Source of the DNA: an uncultured Collinsella sp.
Lineage (GTDB): Bacteria > Actinomycetota > Coriobacteriia > Coriobacteriales > Coriobacteriaceae
Direction of reading: 5' to 3'
Assembly: GCA_900540945.1 (NCBI GenBank)
Contig: UQHQ01000020.1
Span: 1-36,417 of the forward strand
Length of the DNA stretch: 36,417 nt
Below, one piece after another: positions 23,118-31,315 of the stretch. The notes beneath the pieces were generated by a model that saw nothing but the letters and a program-made list of their open reading frames with translations, was not told where the DNA came from and did no database searches. Every line of letters begins with the position of its first letter. Positions within the stretch are counted from its first letter, which is position 1. Position numbers and translations under genes: made by a program.

Positions 23118-24053
23118 TTAATGCTCGATCCAGCAGCGCAGGGTCTCGCCGGCCTGCAGGTGACGCAGATTCTCCGCGGCAATGTCGACGACGTTGTTGA
23201 GGGTGGCGGCTAGATGGAACCAGCCAGAGACGTGCGGTGTGATGAGCATGTTGGGCGCATCCCACAGCGGGCTTGTCGCGGGCAGGGGCTCGGGGTCGGT
23301 GACGTCGACCGCGGCGCCGGCGAGATGTCCCGACTCCAAGGCGGCAACCAAGTCGTCGGCGACCACAAGGTCGCCGCGGCCGCCGTTGGCAAAGAAGGCG
23401 CCCGGCTTCATCGCGGCGAAGAACTCGGCGTTCGCCAGACCGCGGGTCTCGGGTGTGCTCGGCATAAAGGATGCGACGATGTCGGCCTCCGCCAAGCGCT
23501 CAGGTAGGGCGTCCATGCCGTCCATGTCCTCAAACACAATGGGGTAGACGAGCGGATGGCGCTTGATGCCGCGGACGTGCGCACCCATGCTGCGGCAGAG
23601 CGTGGCAAAGTGGCCGCCAATGTCGCCCGCGCCCAGCACCAGCACGTTGGCATTTTTGAGCGAGGTAACCGGCCCCAAATCCTCCCAGCGATGCTCGCGC
23701 TGCAAGTCGTGATAGCCGGGCAGGCGCTTCATCATGGAAAGGACCATGGCAAACATGTGCTCGCTTACGGCCTGGCCGTAGGCGCCCACCGAGCAGGACA
23801 GTTTGGCGTCGGCCGGCACGGTGCCGGCGGCAAGATAGTCGTCATAGCCGGCGGTCTGCAATTGCAACAGCTGGAGATGCTCGCATGCCGTGAGCATGCT
23901 AGGGTCTATATTGCCCAAGATCACGTCGGCATCGGCGACCTGCTCGCGCGTGGCGGCGTCGGAGCTCGTGTAGATAAAGTCCTCGCCCGGAGCGCTCGAC
24001 TCAAGAATTGCGCGATGGCGGTCATTGACGGGCAGCAAAACCAGGATGTTCAC
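23118..24053 (-). CDS. D-2-hydroxyacid dehydrogenase family protein
   Basis: NAD(P)-dependent oxidoreductase acting on 2-keto/2-hydroxy acids. The protein is 311 aa. The Rossmann motif GAGDIGGHFATLCRSMG is at about 142-158. The catalytic residues fall in NGGRGDLV (Arg), DPEPLP (Glu) and TPHVSGW (His). The substrate domain near SVGAYGQAVSEHMFAM is as in the family. The substrate (lactate, glyoxylate, phosphoglycerate or other) cannot be assigned. It is a single gene with a dispersed hairpin 19 nt upstream of its start. Confidence 0.9.
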   Translation of the reverse strand: MNILVLLPVNDRHRAILESSAPGEDFIYTSSDAATREQVADADVILGNIDPSMLTACEHLQLLQLQTAGYDDYLAAGTVPADAKLSCSVGAYGQAVSEHMFAMVLSMMKRLPGYHDLQREHRWEDLGPVTSLKNANVLVLGAGDIGGHFATLCRSMGAHVRGIKRHPLVYPIVFEDMDGMDALPERLAEADIVASFMPSTPETRGLANAEFFAAMKPGAFFANGGRGDLVVADDLVAALESGHLAGAAVDVTDPEPLPATSPLWDAPNMLITPHVSGWFHLAATLNNVVDIAAENLRHLQAGETLRCWIEH

Positions 24054-24071
24054 AAGCAGTCCTCTCCGCTC

Positions 24072-24120
24072 AGCCTGCCAAAAAGGGACAGGTTTTTTGG
24101 CAGGCTGTATCAGGCAAAAC
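24072..24120 (+). repeat. Dispersed hairpin family 1, copy D
   Basis: AGCCTGCCAAAAAGGGACAG followed by GTTTTTTGGCAGGCT and a diverged tail (GTATCAGGCAAAACG). It sits between two minus-strand genes, upstream of the dehydrogenase start, so here it cannot serve as a sense terminator in its plus orientation. Confidence 0.82.
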
Positions 24121-24127
24121 GTTCAAA

Positions 24128-24172
24128 TAAAAACGCCGGATGCAAGACGAGCGTGCCCGTCAGCATCCGGCG
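24128..24172 (-). terminator. Terminator of the methionine aminopeptidase gene
   Basis: CGCCGGATGC (24134-24143) pairs with GCATCCGGCG (24163-24172). On the minus strand the stem is followed by TTTTTATTTG. It begins 10 nt after the stop codon. Confidence 0.8.
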
Positions 24173-24181
24173 CATCCACGG

Positions 24182-25069
24182 CTACCAGCTCAGCAGCTCA
24201 TAGCCGTCCTCGGTCACCACGAGCTGTACCTCGCACTGGGCCGAATCACTGCCGTCCTTGGTGCGCACGCACCAACCGTCGCCCTTGCTAATCTTGATGT
24301 CGGGTGCTCCGGCGTTGACCATGGGCTCGATGGTAAAGACCATGCCCGGAGCCATGATGGTGTCCACATCGGGCGCCTCGGTGGTAAAGCCCACAAACGG
24401 GTCCTCGTGGAACTCCTTGCCAATGCCGTGTCCGCCGTACTCGCGCACCACGCTAAAGCCGGCGTCCTCGACCGTCTTTTGAACGGCCTCGGCCATAACG
24501 GAGAGCGGTAGCCACGGCTTGACGGCCGCCAGGCCCGCCTCCACGCTGGCGCGGGTGACGTCGACCAGGCGCTGGCGCTCGGCAGAGACCTCGCCGATGC
24601 AGAACATGCGGCTCGAATCACTAAAGTAGTCGTCCAGGATCGTGGAGCAGTCGACGTTGATGATGTCGCCCTCGTGCAGCACGTCCGTATCGCAGGGGAT
24701 ACCGTGACAGACCACGTCGTTGATCGAGGTGCATACGCTCTTGGGGTAGCCCTCGTAGTTGAGGTCTGCCGGCGTGCCGCCGTGCTCGACGGTGTAGTCG
24801 TAGATCATCTGGTCGATCTGGTTGGTGGTCATGCCCGCGGCGATGTGCTCGCCTACGTAATCGAGCACGCCCACGTTGATGGCGGCCGAGCGCTTGATGC
24901 CCTCGATATCGGCGGGCGTCTTGTAGAGCGTGCGGGGCAGAACCCCCCAACCCTCTTCCCACAAGCGCTCGAGGCGCTCATCAAAGGTGCTATGGCATTT
25001 CTTATATTTTTTGCCGCTGCCGCACCAGCAAGCGTCGTTGCGGCCGGGCACAGGTCCTTTGTCAAACAT
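24182..25069 (-). CDS. map: Type I methionine aminopeptidase with SEC-C zinc motif
   Basis: Removes the initiator methionine from new proteins. The protein is 295 aa. Residues 8-26 form a SEC-C motif (CWCGSGKKYKKCH, with C14, C16, C25, H26) that probably binds zinc and the ribosome or SecA-like partners. The catalytic pita-bread domain follows, with metal ligands in INVDCSTILDDYFSDSSR (two Asp), YGGHGIGKEFHEDP (His), FTIEPMVN (Glu) and AQCEVQLVVTEDG (Glu). Family N-terminal helices (DIEGIKRSAAI) are present. The ATG at 25069 has AAAGGAAG upstream and a good -10 (TATACT). It is a single gene with its own terminator. Confidence 0.95.
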   Translation of the reverse strand: MFDKGPVPGRNDACWCGSGKKYKKCHSTFDERLERLWEEGWGVLPRTLYKTPADIEGIKRSAAINVGVLDYVGEHIAAGMTTNQIDQMIYDYTVEHGGTPADLNYEGYPKSVCTSINDVVCHGIPCDTDVLHEGDIINVDCSTILDDYFSDSSRMFCIGEVSAERQRLVDVTRASVEAGLAAVKPWLPLSVMAEAVQKTVEDAGFSVVREYGGHGIGKEFHEDPFVGFTTEAPDVDTIMAPGMVFTIEPMVNAGAPDIKISKGDGWCVRTKDGSDSAQCEVQLVVTEDGYELLSW

Positions 25070-25094
25070 GGCTAACTTCCTTTCATCCGCAGCT

Positions 25095-25100
25095 AGTATA
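25095..25100 (-). promoter_or_regulatory. Candidate -10 box for map
   Basis: On the minus strand TATACT lies 25 nt before the map start codon; transcription would begin near 25088. No good -35 box is seen. The family-2 palindrome starts 21 nt further upstream. Confidence 0.4.
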
Positions 25101-25121
25101 GCCCACCCACGCGTCTATAAA

Positions 25122-25188
25122 AGTTGCGGTGATATAGTTCCGATTTAAGCGGTTTAACAGCACAAATAGGAACTATATCACCGCAACT
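25122..25188. repeat. Dispersed hairpin family 2, copy 2
   Basis: AGTTGCGGTGATATAGTTCC (25122-25141) is perfectly inverted at 25169-25188. The arms match copy 1 at 17679 in 17 of 20 positions, and the loop is unrelated. It lies between the starting region of map and the end of the radical SAM gene. Confidence 0.85.
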
Positions 25189-25229
25189 GATGGGGCGGGA
25201 TGGCGAGTGATAGCTGCTGCGTGGTTTTG

Positions 25230-26006
25230 CTAGTAGCTCACCTGGCAGGGGATGCCGAGGGCGCGCACGCGTGCAGCAATCTTGTCGAGCACCTCGGGCG
25301 CCGCTTTAGCAAGGCCGGCGACCGGTGTTTCGCGCGCCACCGTGTAAATGGTCGCCTCCTGTGGGCGAATGCGCTTGAGCGCCGAGAGCCAAGGGCCAAC
25401 GTACTCCTCGCCGGTGTTATCGAGAGACTTGCCCCGGTACTCACCGCTCAAAAACATCGTCTGGATAATGACATGACCGTTAAAGCTCGCGAACGTTTCG
25501 ATCTGGTGCTCTACATCGTAGGGGCCAACGGGCTGGTCGAGCAGCTGGATAAAAGCCGGGTCGACCGTATCGAGCTTGAGGATGTTGTCGTCGACCATCA
25601 TGAGCGCATCGTGTACCTGGGGACGGTCGGCGCGCGTGCCATTGGAAAGCACGGCAATCTTGGTGTTTGGGGCCAGCTCGTCGCGCAGCGCGACGGCGCC
25701 GGCGATGGCCTGCGGAAACTCCGGTGCGGCGGTGGGCTCGCCGTTGCCTGCGAAGGTGATTACATCGGGGAGCTCGCCCTCGGCTGCCATCTCGCGCAGC
25801 TTTACCTCGAGCGCGTCGAGTGCCACGGCAGCTATGTTGTACGGCTCATGGCAGGGGCGCTCAGCGTTGAGACCGTTTTCGCAGTAAATGCAGTCGAACG
25901 TGCAGATTTTGCCGCTGGTCGGCATCATGTTGACGCCGAGCGAAAGGCCCAGGCGACGGCTGCGAACGGGCCCAAAGATGGGGCTGGCATTTAAAAACGT
26001 AGACAT
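25230..26006 (-). CDS. Radical SAM protein
   Basis: Predicted 4Fe-4S S-adenosylmethionine enzyme. The protein is 258 aa. The cluster motif is CTFDCIYC (CxxxCxxC). Before it is GPVRSRRLGLSLGVNMMP, and after it are FAGNGEPTAAPEFP and VLSNGT, which recur in a widespread group of uncharacterised radical SAM proteins (wybutosine-synthesis-like). The ATG at 26006 is preferred to upstream starts at 26012 and 26057 because AAGGAG sits 9 nt before it. The reaction is unknown. The upstream neighbour is the divergent hydrolase gene. Confidence 0.87.
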   Translation of the reverse strand: MSTFLNASPIFGPVRSRRLGLSLGVNMMPTSGKICTFDCIYCENGLNAERPCHEPYNIAAVALDALEVKLREMAAEGELPDVITFAGNGEPTAAPEFPQAIAGAVALRDELAPNTKIAVLSNGTRADRPQVHDALMMVDDNILKLDTVDPAFIQLLDQPVGPYDVEHQIETFASFNGHVIIQTMFLSGEYRGKSLDNTGEEYVGPWLSALKRIRPQEATIYTVARETPVAGLAKAAPEVLDKIAARVRALGIPCQVSY

Positions 26007-26241
26007 AGGCATATGCTCCTTGGGACAGTTGAGCTTAAGCATAGCATCGGCCTTCATGTGGGTTGCGGGTTTGGGCGCTGTTGTTTAGGCAGAAACCTTG
26101 CAATCGGGCGAGTTTTCGAAACCCTGTCATGAAAGGGTGCGAGCTGGGTACAGTAGACGCATTCATGTACACACAAAATGACGCCATCTGACCAAGCCGC
26201 ACCCCGGCACGGCCTGGTGGTGTTGACGATGGGAACACAGT

Positions 26242-27039
26242 ATGGATTTTACGGTCGAGAATGCGGGCACTACGATCGCCTGCCGCGAATATGCCGGCCC
26301 GGTTGTATCGTCCGACGCACCCGCCTTGGTTTGCGTGCACGGTGCCTGCGTCGACGGCGTCTTTTTTGACGCCATCGCCCGCGAGCTCGCCTGTGACTAT
26401 CGCGTCATTACCTACGACCGGCGCGGTTGCGGCGAGAGCGGCGACGCTGCAGACGGACGCTACGACCTCGCCGTCCAGGCCGCGGACCTGCAGGCCGTTA
26501 TCGAGCATATTGGCACTCCGGCAAACGTGCTCGCGCACAGTGCCGGTACGCTGGTGACGCTGGAGCTTCTCCGTGCAAACCCCACCATAATCTCGCGTGC
26601 GATTCTGCATGAACCCGCCGTGACGGATGAGGGTGCCGGTCTGGGCGCGGCCCCGGTTTTGCTCGAGATGATCGCCGCGGGAAAGGTCTCCAGGGCATTA
26701 CGGGCCTTCCTGGGCGCCATCGGCGATTCGGACCCTGAGGCCCCCAAGTTAACCGAGGCAGAAGCCAAGCATGCCCTGCGCAACGGCCGCAGCTTCATGG
26801 CAAACGAATACGGGATTACTATGACCTGCGTTCCCGATTGGGATAGCGTCCGCGCGTCGAAAACGGTGGCTGCCGTGCTCCTGGGTGAGCTCTCGATTGG
26901 CACGCCTCGCGAGGCGGGCACAAGGGTGGCGGCTGAGCTTTTGGACTGTCCACTCGTAATGGTTCCCGGCGCGCACAACGGCCTGCGCGATCGCCCGGGA
27001 GCGGCTGCCCAGACTGTCCTTGGCATCCTGGGGCTCTAA
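26242..27039 (+). CDS. Alpha/beta hydrolase
   Basis: Predicted serine hydrolase. The protein is 265 aa. The oxyanion-hole motif is VHGAC (32-36), the block YDRRGCGESG (58-67) is typical, the nucleophile is S100 in LAHSAGTL, and the catalytic His lies in VPGAHNGL near the C-terminus. The region VLLGELSIGTP sits where the acid residue is expected. No cap domain motif allows a substrate call; esterase, lactonase or peptidase are possible. It is a single gene. Confidence 0.85.
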   Translation: MDFTVENAGTTIACREYAGPVVSSDAPALVCVHGACVDGVFFDAIARELACDYRVITYDRRGCGESGDAADGRYDLAVQAADLQAVIEHIGTPANVLAHSAGTLVTLELLRANPTIISRAILHEPAVTDEGAGLGAAPVLLEMIAAGKVSRALRAFLGAIGDSDPEAPKLTEAEAKHALRNGRSFMANEYGITMTCVPDWDSVRASKTVAAVLLGELSIGTPREAGTRVAAELLDCPLVMVPGAHNGLRDRPGAAAQTVLGILGL

Positions 27040-27197
27040 CACCCGCAATAGCCAAAGCAGACTTCACCCGCAAACGTTTCGGCCTTGTTAACAAATATGC
27101 TTAAAACCTCACGTCTGCGGCTTCAATCGCGCCGTCTGCCAACTCATAAAAATGCAACAGCATTCACGTGCTTACCTGCATCGGCAAGGTGTTACCC

Positions 27198-27226
27198 TTG
27201 TAACATTTGGAACCCACCGCTACCAT
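27198..27226 (+). promoter_or_regulatory. Candidate promoter of the c-di-GMP regulator
   Basis: TTGTAA (27198-27203) and TACCAT (27221-27226) are 17 nt apart; a transcript starting near 27233 would have a short leader of about 18 nt before the ATG at 27251. Confidence 0.35.
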
Positions 27227-27250
27227 GCGAAGCTATCGAAAGGGCCCCAT

Positions 27251-29131
27251 ATGCTCAATAATCACGAGGTCAATCTAACCGACGAGGAGGCTGCCACCGA
27301 GGTCGCCCGTGTCGCGAAGACCTACCCCGTGGTACGTTTGCTGTCGGCCGATCAGATTAAGAGCGAGCCTAACTGCCTGCTCGCCGGTGATCGCTGCCCT
27401 TGTTTGCGCCAGGCAAGTCTTGAGGCCTTGACAGATTCCGATGAGGTGTCGGAGCAACTGCTCAACGATGGCGTTGAGTACCGCGCCCATCTGCGCCCTC
27501 TGAAGGTCGAGGGCGAGCCTCATGTCCTGCTGATGGTGCGTCCGATCGATGGGCAAGAGGCTGCAAAAGAGGACCTTGTCTACACCGACGTGCTGACGAG
27601 CGTGCACAATCGCCGATATTACGAGGAAAAGCTCCGTAGCGCCCGCATGAATGCCGGCGTTGCGATGATCGACCTTGATGATTTTAAGGTCTTCAACGAT
27701 ACGTGTGGCCGTCATGCCGGCGACCTTGCGCTCGGTGCCGTGGCGACAGCCATGCGCAGCGGAATCCGTTCGACTGACGAGCTTGTGCGCTATGGCTGCG
27801 ACAAGTTTGTGGTTGTCATGCCCAATATTCCCTCCGATGACTTCACCCGTCGCCTGCATCAGGTGTCCGATGCCGTTCGTTCCACGATTATTCCGGGCCA
27901 TGAGTACGTGAGCTTGACGGCATGTGTTGGTGGCGTTCGTATTCATGGCGAGACGGTCGATGAGGGCGTTGGCCGCGCTGTCCAGTTACTGAGCCGCGCT
28001 AAGGCAAAAGCCGGTACGGTCGTGACCGATGCCGATTCCATCGAGGCCTTCCAAAGCGAAAAGCCTTTGGTACTTATTGTCGATGACTCCGAGATGAACC
28101 GAGTCATTCTCAGCGAGATGCTCAAGGACGAGTATTGCATCCTCGAGGCCGACAACGGTCGTACGGCGCTCGACATGGTCGACCGCTATGGTGATGAGTT
28201 GTCGCTCGTGCTGCTGGATATTGTCATGCCGGGCATAAGCGGCTTTGAGGTGCTGGCCGGTCTGTCGCGCCGATCGGTTAGTGACAATCTGCCTGTCATC
28301 ATGATTTCGAGCGAAGATTCCGATGATATGGTTCTGCGCGCGTACGAGCTAGGCGCCTCGGACTATATCAACCGCCCGTTTGACTCCCGTGTCGTGCGCC
28401 GCCGTGTAAGCAACACCATCCGCCTATACGCCAAGCAGCGCCGCCTGACGAACCTGCTGTCCCAGCAGTACAACGAGCGTGTCAAGAACAGTCGCATGCT
28501 CATCGACATCATGGCTGGCGTCATGGAGCTTCGCAACGGCGAGAGCGGCAGGCACGTTACGAACATCGAAAAGCTGACCGAGCTGCTGCTTGGCTGTCTG
28601 GTCCAGCGTAGCGACACCATTTCCCTTGACAATGAGGAGCGCTCCACGATTGCCCTGGCTTCGGCGCTGCACGATATCGGCAAGATGTCGATTGACGATG
28701 CGATTCTCAACAAACCCGGGCGCCTTACGCCCGAGGAGTTCGAGATTATGAAGACGCATACCACGATCGGCGCCGACATGCTGCTTGAGCTGGGTAGCCA
28801 TCACGCCGGCAATGCGCTTATGGAATATGCGTACCAGATTGCGCGTTGGCATCACGAGCGCTGGGACGGCAAGGGTTATCCCGATGGCCTTAAGGGCGAC
28901 GAAATTCCCATTGCCGCACAGGTGGTTTCGGTGGCCGACGTGTACGATGCTCTGACGAGCGTGCGCGTGTACAAGGACGCTATCCCGCACAAGGAGGCAA
29001 TTCAGATGATCCTGGACGGTAAGTGCGGCACCTTTAACCCGCTGCTGCTCGATTGTCTGCTCGAGGTGCAAGACCAAATTGCCGAGACGTTGGCACGCCC
29101 CGCTGACGTCGTCGCGTTTCCCACGATTTAG
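27251..29131 (+). CDS. GGDEF-REC-HD-GYP regulator with degenerate GGDEF site
   Basis: Predicted c-di-GMP phosphodiesterase controlled by phosphorylation. The protein is 626 aa. Residues 1-105 are an unassigned N-terminal domain with a CPC pair (49-51). A GGDEF-like domain spans about 108-262, but its signature is GCDKF (182-186) instead of GG(D/E)EF, so cyclase activity is unlikely. The inhibitory-site motif RSTD (173-176) is kept at the exact 5-residue spacing. A receiver domain (272-395) has acidic residues D278/D279 and phospho-acceptor D323 (LLDIVMPG), but the usual KP is RP (R375). The HD-GYP domain (410-605) keeps H474-D475, H503, HHERWDGKGYP (534-544) and D563, so it should be catalytic. 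The start ATG at 27251 has GAAAGGG upstream; the frame is open further upstream. The Hpt gene follows 24 nt later. Confidence 0.9.
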   Translation: MLNNHEVNLTDEEAATEVARVAKTYPVVRLLSADQIKSEPNCLLAGDRCPCLRQASLEALTDSDEVSEQLLNDGVEYRAHLRPLKVEGEPHVLLMVRPIDGQEAAKEDLVYTDVLTSVHNRRYYEEKLRSARMNAGVAMIDLDDFKVFNDTCGRHAGDLALGAVATAMRSGIRSTDELVRYGCDKFVVVMPNIPSDDFTRRLHQVSDAVRSTIIPGHEYVSLTACVGGVRIHGETVDEGVGRAVQLLSRAKAKAGTVVTDADSIEAFQSEKPLVLIVDDSEMNRVILSEMLKDEYCILEADNGRTALDMVDRYGDELSLVLLDIVMPGISGFEVLAGLSRRSVSDNLPVIMISSEDSDDMVLRAYELGASDYINRPFDSRVVRRRVSNTIRLYAKQRRLTNLLSQQYNERVKNSRMLIDIMAGVMELRNGESGRHVTNIEKLTELLLGCLVQRSDTISLDNEERSTIALASALHDIGKMSIDDAILNKPGRLTPEEFEIMKTHTTIGADMLLELGSHHAGNALMEYAYQIARWHHERWDGKGYPDGLKGDEIPIAAQVVSVADVYDALTSVRVYKDAIPHKEAIQMILDGKCGTFNPLLLDCLLEVQDQIAETLARPADVVAFPTI

Positions 29132-29155
29132 TTTGACCAAAGGAGTTTTTAATCC

Positions 29156-29512
29156 ATGATTTCCATGCGTGAGGCGTATGAGAAGATCGGCGCCAATTAT
29201 GATGACGCGTGTGCTCGGCTGATGGGCGAGGAAATGCTCGCCCGCTTTGCCCTCAAGTTTTTGGATGACGAGAGCATGGACAAGCTGGAGGCCGCCATGG
29301 CGGCGGGAGACGCCGAAGGTGCGTTTATGGCAGCGCACACGCTCAAGGGCGTGAGCCAGAACCTGGGATTCGATAATCTGTACGAGCCGGCGGTCGTGGT
29401 AACCGAAGCACTGCGTGGTGCCGATGCCGTTGACGGCGCTCGCGAGGGGATGCATGCGCTGCAGCAGCAATATGCGGCTACGATGTCGGCCCTGCGCGAG
29501 GCGGCCGAATAA
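29156..29512 (+). CDS. Histidine phosphotransfer (Hpt) domain protein
   Basis: Small phosphorelay carrier that passes phosphate between a kinase and a receiver. The protein is 118 aa, a single four-helix Hpt domain. The phospho-histidine is in AAHTLKGVSQNLGF, the classic HxLKG motif. AAGGAG lies 10 nt before the ATG. It is 24 nt downstream of the receiver-containing regulator, so the two are very probably one operon and partners. No histidine kinase is encoded nearby. Confidence 0.9.
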   Translation: MISMREAYEKIGANYDDACARLMGEEMLARFALKFLDDESMDKLEAAMAAGDAEGAFMAAHTLKGVSQNLGFDNLYEPAVVVTEALRGADAVDGAREGMHALQQQYAATMSALREAAE

Positions 29513-29558
29513 GGGCTTGCGAGCCTTGGACTGTGTGCCGGCAGCATATAGGTAATAG

Positions 29559-29596
29559 GGCGCCCCGCCGGACCATGTGGCCGGCGGGGCGCCTTT
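29559..29596. terminator. Two-way terminator after the Hpt gene
   Basis: GGCGCCCCGCCGG (29559-29571) pairs perfectly with CCGGCGGGGCGCC (29581-29593) followed by TTT. It lies between convergent genes and serves both. Confidence 0.82.
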
Positions 29597-29617
29597 ATCT
29601 GTTGTGCGGTTGGCGAG

Positions 29618-30427
29618 CTAGCGGGCCTGCTTTACCTTGGCCGCCGCCTCGACAAACGACTTCCACAGGTTAAAGTCGGTCTCGAGCGTCTTCCACGTAT
29701 ACTCAGGGTGCCATTGCACGCCCAGGCAGAACGGCTGGCCTTCGACTTCGATGCACTCGGGAACGCCGTCGGTTGCCTTGGCGACCAAGCGCGTGCTCTT
29801 ACCCAGTCGATCGACGCAGCAGTGATGTGCCGAGTTGGTCTGGATCAGCCTGTGCCCGCCAACCGCGCGCTCCAGCAGCGAGCCCGGCACAACCTCGACG
29901 GGGTGCACGGGGTCGTTGAGCACGTGGGTGTGGCGCCACTGCGTGCTACCCTCGCGCGCGCCCAGGCTCGGCACGTCCATGCACAGGGTGCCACCGGTGG
30001 CGACATTGAGCAACTGCGTGCCGCGGCAGGTGGTAAAGAGCGGCTTCTTGGCGCGAAGTACCTCGTTAACCAGCTTAAACTCAAAACGGTCGCGAATCTC
30101 GCAGCACAGCGTGGGGTCGTAAGGACGCTCGTCGCCCCAGCGCTTGGGGTTGACGTCCGGGCCGCCAGGAATGGCGATGCCGTCGGCGATATCGACGTAA
30201 TGACGGATAACCTCAATGTCCTCGGTGATGGACATCTGCAGCGGCAGGCCGCCGGCGGCAAGAATGGCATCGACAAATACGCTCGCAATCTCCTCGTTGG
30301 GGGAGAGCGTCTCGCTCAAATAGGGCTTCGCTTCTTCCCAGCGTGGTGCTACCAGGATAAGCGGGCGGTCAGCAGGATCGACGTCGACGTGCGGAGTGTA
30401 GGACGATGAGGTGCGGGTTCCGATCAT
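29618..30427 (-). CDS. Class I glutamine amidotransferase-like hydrolase (peptidase C26, PuuD-like)
   Basis: Predicted gamma-glutamyl hydrolase, of the type that cleaves gamma-glutamyl-GABA or similar gamma-glutamyl amides. The protein is 269 aa. The catalytic triad is C134 in TTCRGTQLLN, with H240 and E242 in GVQWHPE. The oxyanion motif IPGGPDVNPKRW is at 86-97. It lies 88 nt after the ATPase gene of the amino-acid importer on the same strand, with no clear terminator between, so it may be co-transcribed and release glutamate or a glutamyl compound brought in by the importer. The ATG at 30427 lacks a strong ribosome binding site. Confidence 0.85.
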   Translation of the reverse strand: MIGTRTSSSYTPHVDVDPADRPLILVAPRWEEAKPYLSETLSPNEEIASVFVDAILAAGGLPLQMSITEDIEVIRHYVDIADGIAIPGGPDVNPKRWGDERPYDPTLCCEIRDRFEFKLVNEVLRAKKPLFTTCRGTQLLNVATGGTLCMDVPSLGAREGSTQWRHTHVLNDPVHPVEVVPGSLLERAVGGHRLIQTNSAHHCCVDRLGKSTRLVAKATDGVPECIEVEGQPFCLGVQWHPEYTWKTLETDFNLWKSFVEAAAKVKQAR

Positions 30428-30514
30428 GGGTGCGGCTTTCGAATCCGGGTGGACATGGCACAGGGGCGGCGCAGGACAAACGCTGGTGATGAATTTGCCC
30501 GCGTGACAATTGGG

Positions 30515-31279
30515 TTAGTGGCCCTTAATGGAGTTGAGGAAGTCCTGGGCGCGCTTGGTCTGGGGGTGGTCGAAGAACTCGTCGGGCGTGCCGGTTTCCA
30601 CGATCTGGCCGTCGGCCATAAACACGACGCGATCGGCCACGCGGCGGGCGAAGTTCATCTCGTGCGTGATGACAATCATCGTCATGCCCTGCTGGGCCAG
30701 ACGGACCATGACCTCGAGCACCTCGTTGATCATCTCGGGGTCAAGGGCGCTCGTGGGCTCGTCAAAAAGCATGGCCTTGGGTTGCATGGCAAGCGAGCGG
30801 GCGATGGCTACGCGCTGCTGCTGGCCGCCCGAGAGCTGTGCGGGCACCTTATCGGCCTGCTCGGCAACGCCCACGCGGCCCAGCAGGTCCATGGCGCGCT
30901 CGCGGGCCTCGTCCTTGGAGACGCCCAGCACATCGACCGGTCCCAGCATGACGTTCTGCAGTACGGTCATATGTGCAAACAGGTTGAACTGCTGAAACAC
31001 CATGCCCAGCTCGGCACGCATACGGGCAAGGTCCTTGCCTTCCTGCGGCAGGGGCTCGCCCTCTATGAGGATCTCGCCCGAGTCGATGGTTTCCAGGCGG
31101 TTGATGGTGCGGCACATGGTCGACTTGCCCGAGCCCGAGGGACCGATCACAACGACGACCTCGCCGCGGTTGACCGAGAGATTGATGTCGTTGAGGACGT
31201 GTAGGTCGCCATAGTGCTTATCGACGTGTCTGAGCTCGATCAGCGGCTGATTGCCGGTGGAAGAGGTGCTCTGTGCCAT
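30515..31279 (-). CDS. glnQ: Polar amino-acid ABC transporter, ATP-binding protein
   Basis: ATPase of the importer encoded by this cluster. The protein is 254 aa. Walker A is GPSGSGKST, the Q-loop region is MVFQQFNLFAHMTVLQNVM, the signature is LSGGQQQR, Walker B is AMLFDEPTSALDPE and the switch is VITHEMNFAR. The wording of these motifs is that of the GlnQ/HisP group. The ATG at 31279 has AAGGAG 10 nt upstream and lies 36 nt after the second permease. glnQ is a family label; the exact substrate is not proven. Confidence 0.93.
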   Translation of the reverse strand: MAQSTSSTGNQPLIELRHVDKHYGDLHVLNDINLSVNRGEVVVVIGPSGSGKSTMCRTINRLETIDSGEILIEGEPLPQEGKDLARMRAELGMVFQQFNLFAHMTVLQNVMLGPVDVLGVSKDEARERAMDLLGRVGVAEQADKVPAQLSGGQQQRVAIARSLAMQPKAMLFDEPTSALDPEMINEVLEVMVRLAQQGMTMIVITHEMNFARRVADRVVFMADGQIVETGTPDEFFDHPQTKRAQDFLNSIKGH

Positions 31280-31315
31280 GGTGCTCGGCTCCTTATGACT
31301 CGAAATGGTAAAGCG

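Noticed and set aside
27152..27250. Longer start for the c-di-GMP regulator
   Set aside because: The extra 33 residues are not domain-like, and the ATG at 27251 has a good ribosome binding site with a plausible promoter just upstream.
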